Positions 6,461 to 8,163 of a stretch of DNA of 8,163 nucleotides are shown piece by piece. The notes under the pieces were generated by a model. It saw nothing but the letters and a program-made list of their open reading frames with translations, did not search any database and had not been told where the DNA came from. This DNA is from Eubacteriales Family XIII. Incertae Sedis bacterium (GTDB taxonomy: Bacteria > Bacillota_A > Clostridia > Peptostreptococcales > Anaerovoracaceae), in NCBI GenBank assembly GCA_031278145.1, contig JAITLA010000026.1:1-8163 (forward strand), read 5' to 3'. A program made the translations under genes and the position numbers. The first letter of the stretch is position 1. Each line of letters opens with the position of its first letter.

Positions 6461-7660
6461 GTGAGATCAGATGCTGTTTCGAGCGTTGTTTCCCGCGCTC
6501 TTGTCATGTTCGGTGAAACGGGCCGCGCCTTTGCCGGCGCCGAAGGCGGACAAAGCCGTCGAGCGGATGCGGCCCGCCGCCGCCCGCCCGAGGCCTTTTT
6601 GCGGAATTCGAAGCGCGGGCGCTCGATCCTCGCGGTCATCCTGATCGCGCTCCTGCTGCTTGCGGGCTGCGGCGGCGACGATTCCGAGATCGTGGCCAAC
6701 GTGGGCGATGTCGCGATCACGGAGAACCGGCTGAACGCGTTCACCGAGCTGCTGTTTGCCCTGAACGGCTACGATTTGTCGGCCGTGGACGAGAGCGAGA
6801 AGAGCCTGTACAAGACCGAAGCCCTGGCCACCATGGTGCAGGCCGAGGCGCTGGCGCAGCATTACAAGGGACAGGGCGTCCTTCCGGAGGGCATCGAGGA
6901 AGGCTTCACGCAGTTCAAGGACGAGATCGCGCAGGTGGATGGCCTTGCGAGCAGCTTCAAGAAGAAGGGCATCACGGACGATACCTTGCGGTATTTGTTG
7001 GAAACGCAGTTCTATTTCCAAAATGCGCAGGCGGAGGCGACGAAGGACGGTACCCTGCCGACGGAGGCGGAGATAGAGGCCTATTACACGGCCCACGCGC
7101 AGGAATACGCCGAGGAAGAAGAGCGGCGCGTAAGCCATATCCTGGTCGGCGACGCGGAACACAGCGACGCGGACAGGCAGCTGGCGGAGGAGATACGCGG
7201 CAAGATCGCGCGCGGTGAGGAAAGCTTCGAGGATATGGCGCGGGAGTACGGACAGGACGGCACGAGTAGCGCGGGCGGCGATCTGGGCTACGCCGTGCGC
7301 GATGCCTACGTGCCGGAATTCAGCGACGTCGCCTTCACGCTGCCGCAAGACGAGCTCTCCGGGATCGTGGAGTCGGAGTTCGGCTTCCACGTGCTGAAGG
7401 TCACGGACATCCGCAGCACGCGTTCGCTGGACGCGCAGCGCGAGGCGATACGCAGCACGCTGGCCAACGCGCTCTACGAGGACACGCTGCAATCGATTGT
7501 CGCGGAGTTTGAGGCGGTCTACCCGAGCGACAAGTATCCCGCGCCGGGCGCGGGCGCGGACGGGGCCGAAATTCCGGTCGCTCCGGACGACGCGGAAGCG
7601 GATACGGACGACGCGGAAGCGGATACGGTCGGCGCCGAGGCGGAAGCCCCCGCCGAATAG
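6461..7660 (+). CDS. Parvulin-type peptidyl-prolyl cis-trans isomerase, probable lipoprotein (PrsA/SurA-like)
   Basis: This looks like an exported folding factor anchored to the outer face of the membrane. A basic stretch (NSKRGRS) leads into a hydrophobic core and the lipobox LLAGC, with the lipid-modified Cys at residue 70. A SurA/PrsA-type N-terminal region follows (about 75-215). The PPIC rotamase domain lies at about 222-318, with SHILV (225-229), GGDLGY (272-277) and FGFHVLKV (307-314). The last 38 or so residues form an acidic, Ala-rich tail with a duplicated DDAEADT unit. The start is uncertain. GTG 6461 has an ideal GGAGG but leaves about 55 residues before the hydrophobic core, which is odd for a signal peptide. 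An in-frame TTG at 6599, preceded by GAGG, would give a standard 23-residue lipoprotein signal and a 353-residue protein. The gene has its own promoter after mfd. Which exported proteins it folds cannot be told. Confidence 0.9.
   Translation: MRSDAVSSVVSRALVMFGETGRAFAGAEGGQSRRADAARRRPPEAFLRNSKRGRSILAVILIALLLLAGCGGDDSEIVANVGDVAITENRLNAFTELLFALNGYDLSAVDESEKSLYKTEALATMVQAEALAQHYKGQGVLPEGIEEGFTQFKDEIAQVDGLASSFKKKGITDDTLRYLLETQFYFQNAQAEATKDGTLPTEAEIEAYYTAHAQEYAEEEERRVSHILVGDAEHSDADRQLAEEIRGKIARGEESFEDMAREYGQDGTSSAGGDLGYAVRDAYVPEFSDVAFTLPQDELSGIVESEFGFHVLKVTDIRSTRSLDAQREAIRSTLANALYEDTLQSIVAEFEAVYPSDKYPAPGAGADGAEIPVAPDDAEADTDDAEADTVGAEAEAPAE
7584..7628 (+). repeat. Two-copy 21-bp in-frame tandem repeat in the PPIase C-terminal tail
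   Basis: The 21 bases at 7586-7606 are repeated exactly at 7607-7627, and period-21 identity extends over 7584-7628. Each copy encodes DDAEADT, and the next seven residues (VGAEAEA) look like a degraded third copy. The unit is a multiple of three, so gain or loss of a copy changes tail length without breaking the frame. The copies are identical even at third codon positions, which suggests a recent duplication. Confidence 0.9.
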
Positions 7661-7678
7661 GTGCGAGGTCGCATCCGG

Positions 7679-8163
7679 ATGACGCAAAAAAAATGGAAGG
7701 AAAACTTCATACGGATAGAGCCCTACAGAGCCGGGGAGCAGCCCGACAGCGACGATGCGATCAAGCTGAACGCCAACGAGAACCCCTATCCGCCGGCGCC
7801 GGGCGTGGAGGCCGTCCTGCACGCCGCCAAGGCCGACGGGCTCCGGCGCTACCCCCGTGCGGACGGGGCGGAGCTGCGCCGCGCGCTCGCGGCGGCGCGG
7901 GGGCTCGATCCCGCCCGCGTGTTCGTCGCCAACGGATCGGACGAGGTCCTGGCCTTGGCCTTCCGCGGCTTCTTCAATTCCGAGAAGCCCGTGCTGTTCC
8001 CGGACATCGGCTACTCCTTCTATCCGGTCTGGTGCGCGCTCTTTGGGATACCCTGCCGCAGGCCGGCGACGGACGGGGATTTTCGCGTTCGCGTGCGGGA
8101 TTACGCCGGGGAGAACGGCGGCGTGGTGCTGGCGAATCCGAACGCCCCGACCGGCATCGCGCT
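7679..8163 (+). CDS. hisC: Histidinol-phosphate aminotransferase, N-terminal part (3' end outside window)
   Basis: HisC is a PLP-dependent class I/II aminotransferase that converts imidazole-acetol phosphate and glutamate to histidinol phosphate. In some bacteria it also works on aromatic amino acid precursors. The first 161 residues of a protein usually about 350-360 long are visible, and the frame stays open to the window edge. Family signatures are LNANENPYPP (30-39), RYP (57-59), the PLP-phosphate region NGSDE (85-89), GYSFYPV (111-117) and NPNAPTG (153-159). The Schiff-base lysine lies beyond the window. ATG 7679 is chosen because GAGG lies ten bases upstream and the protein then starts normally. 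An in-frame GTG at 7661, directly after the PPIase stop, would add six residues but lacks its own Shine-Dalgarno. An A8 run covers codons 3-5. The 18-bp gap to the PPIase gene suggests co-transcription. No other his gene is visible, so an aromatic role cannot be excluded. Confidence 0.93.
   Translation, partial: MTQKKWKENFIRIEPYRAGEQPDSDDAIKLNANENPYPPAPGVEAVLHAAKADGLRRYPRADGAELRRALAAARGLDPARVFVANGSDEVLALAFRGFFNSEKPVLFPDIGYSFYPVWCALFGIPCRRPATDGDFRVRVRDYAGENGGVVLANPNAPTGIA

Noticed and set aside
7686..7693. Run of eight A at codons 3-5 of hisC as a phase-variation switch
   Set aside because: The run encodes part of Gln-Lys-Lys in a normal hydrophilic N-terminus. A single short tract in a housekeeping gene is weak evidence for switching.
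1..8163. CRISPR array, insertion sequence, tRNA or rRNA, toxin-antitoxin or defence genes
   Set aside because: Reading both strands showed no spaced direct repeats, terminal inverted repeats, transposase motifs or RNA gene signatures. The DNA is almost fully accounted for by seven housekeeping genes.

Overview
The window is a GC-rich stretch of bacterial chromosome in which all supported genes lie on the + strand. The order is murC (3' end only), a stand-alone GlmU-type acetyltransferase, prs, pth, mfd, a parvulin-type peptidyl-prolyl isomerase lipoprotein, and hisC (5' end only). This is a variant of the glmU-prs-pth-mfd cluster found in Bacillota. The Prs sequence, the GlmU active-site context (Cys where E. 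coli has Ala380 and Ser405) and the PPIase next to mfd all resemble Clostridia. My best inference is a high-GC, probably uncultured clostridial lineage. The window itself cannot settle the genus.

Layout: positions 2-532 hold the end of murC, and 542-1243 hold an acetyltransferase that lacks the uridyltransferase half of GlmU. A 51-bp gap follows, with a perfect 6-bp stem-loop and a strong ribosome binding site, leading to prs at 1295. Gene pth follows after 20 bp, and mfd starts 14 bp inside the end of pth. A near-consensus sigma-A-type promoter (TTGATA, 17 bp, TATAAT) starts on the mfd stop codon and begins a new transcription unit for the PPIase lipoprotein and hisC. I see no convincing intrinsic terminator. 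No gene-free stretch exceeds about 100 bp.

Functionally, murC and the GlmU acetyltransferase serve peptidoglycan precursor synthesis. Prs makes PRPP for nucleotide, histidine and tryptophan synthesis. Pth recycles peptidyl-tRNA, Mfd couples stalled transcription to repair, the lipoprotein folds exported proteins, and HisC is a PLP aminotransferase of histidine synthesis. These are housekeeping genes. I find no mobile element, CRISPR array, tRNA, rRNA or defence system, and I do not claim a new system. The points most worth checking are the split GlmU, the promoter and leader before the PPIase gene with its unresolved start codon, and the small structured elements before prs and inside mfd.
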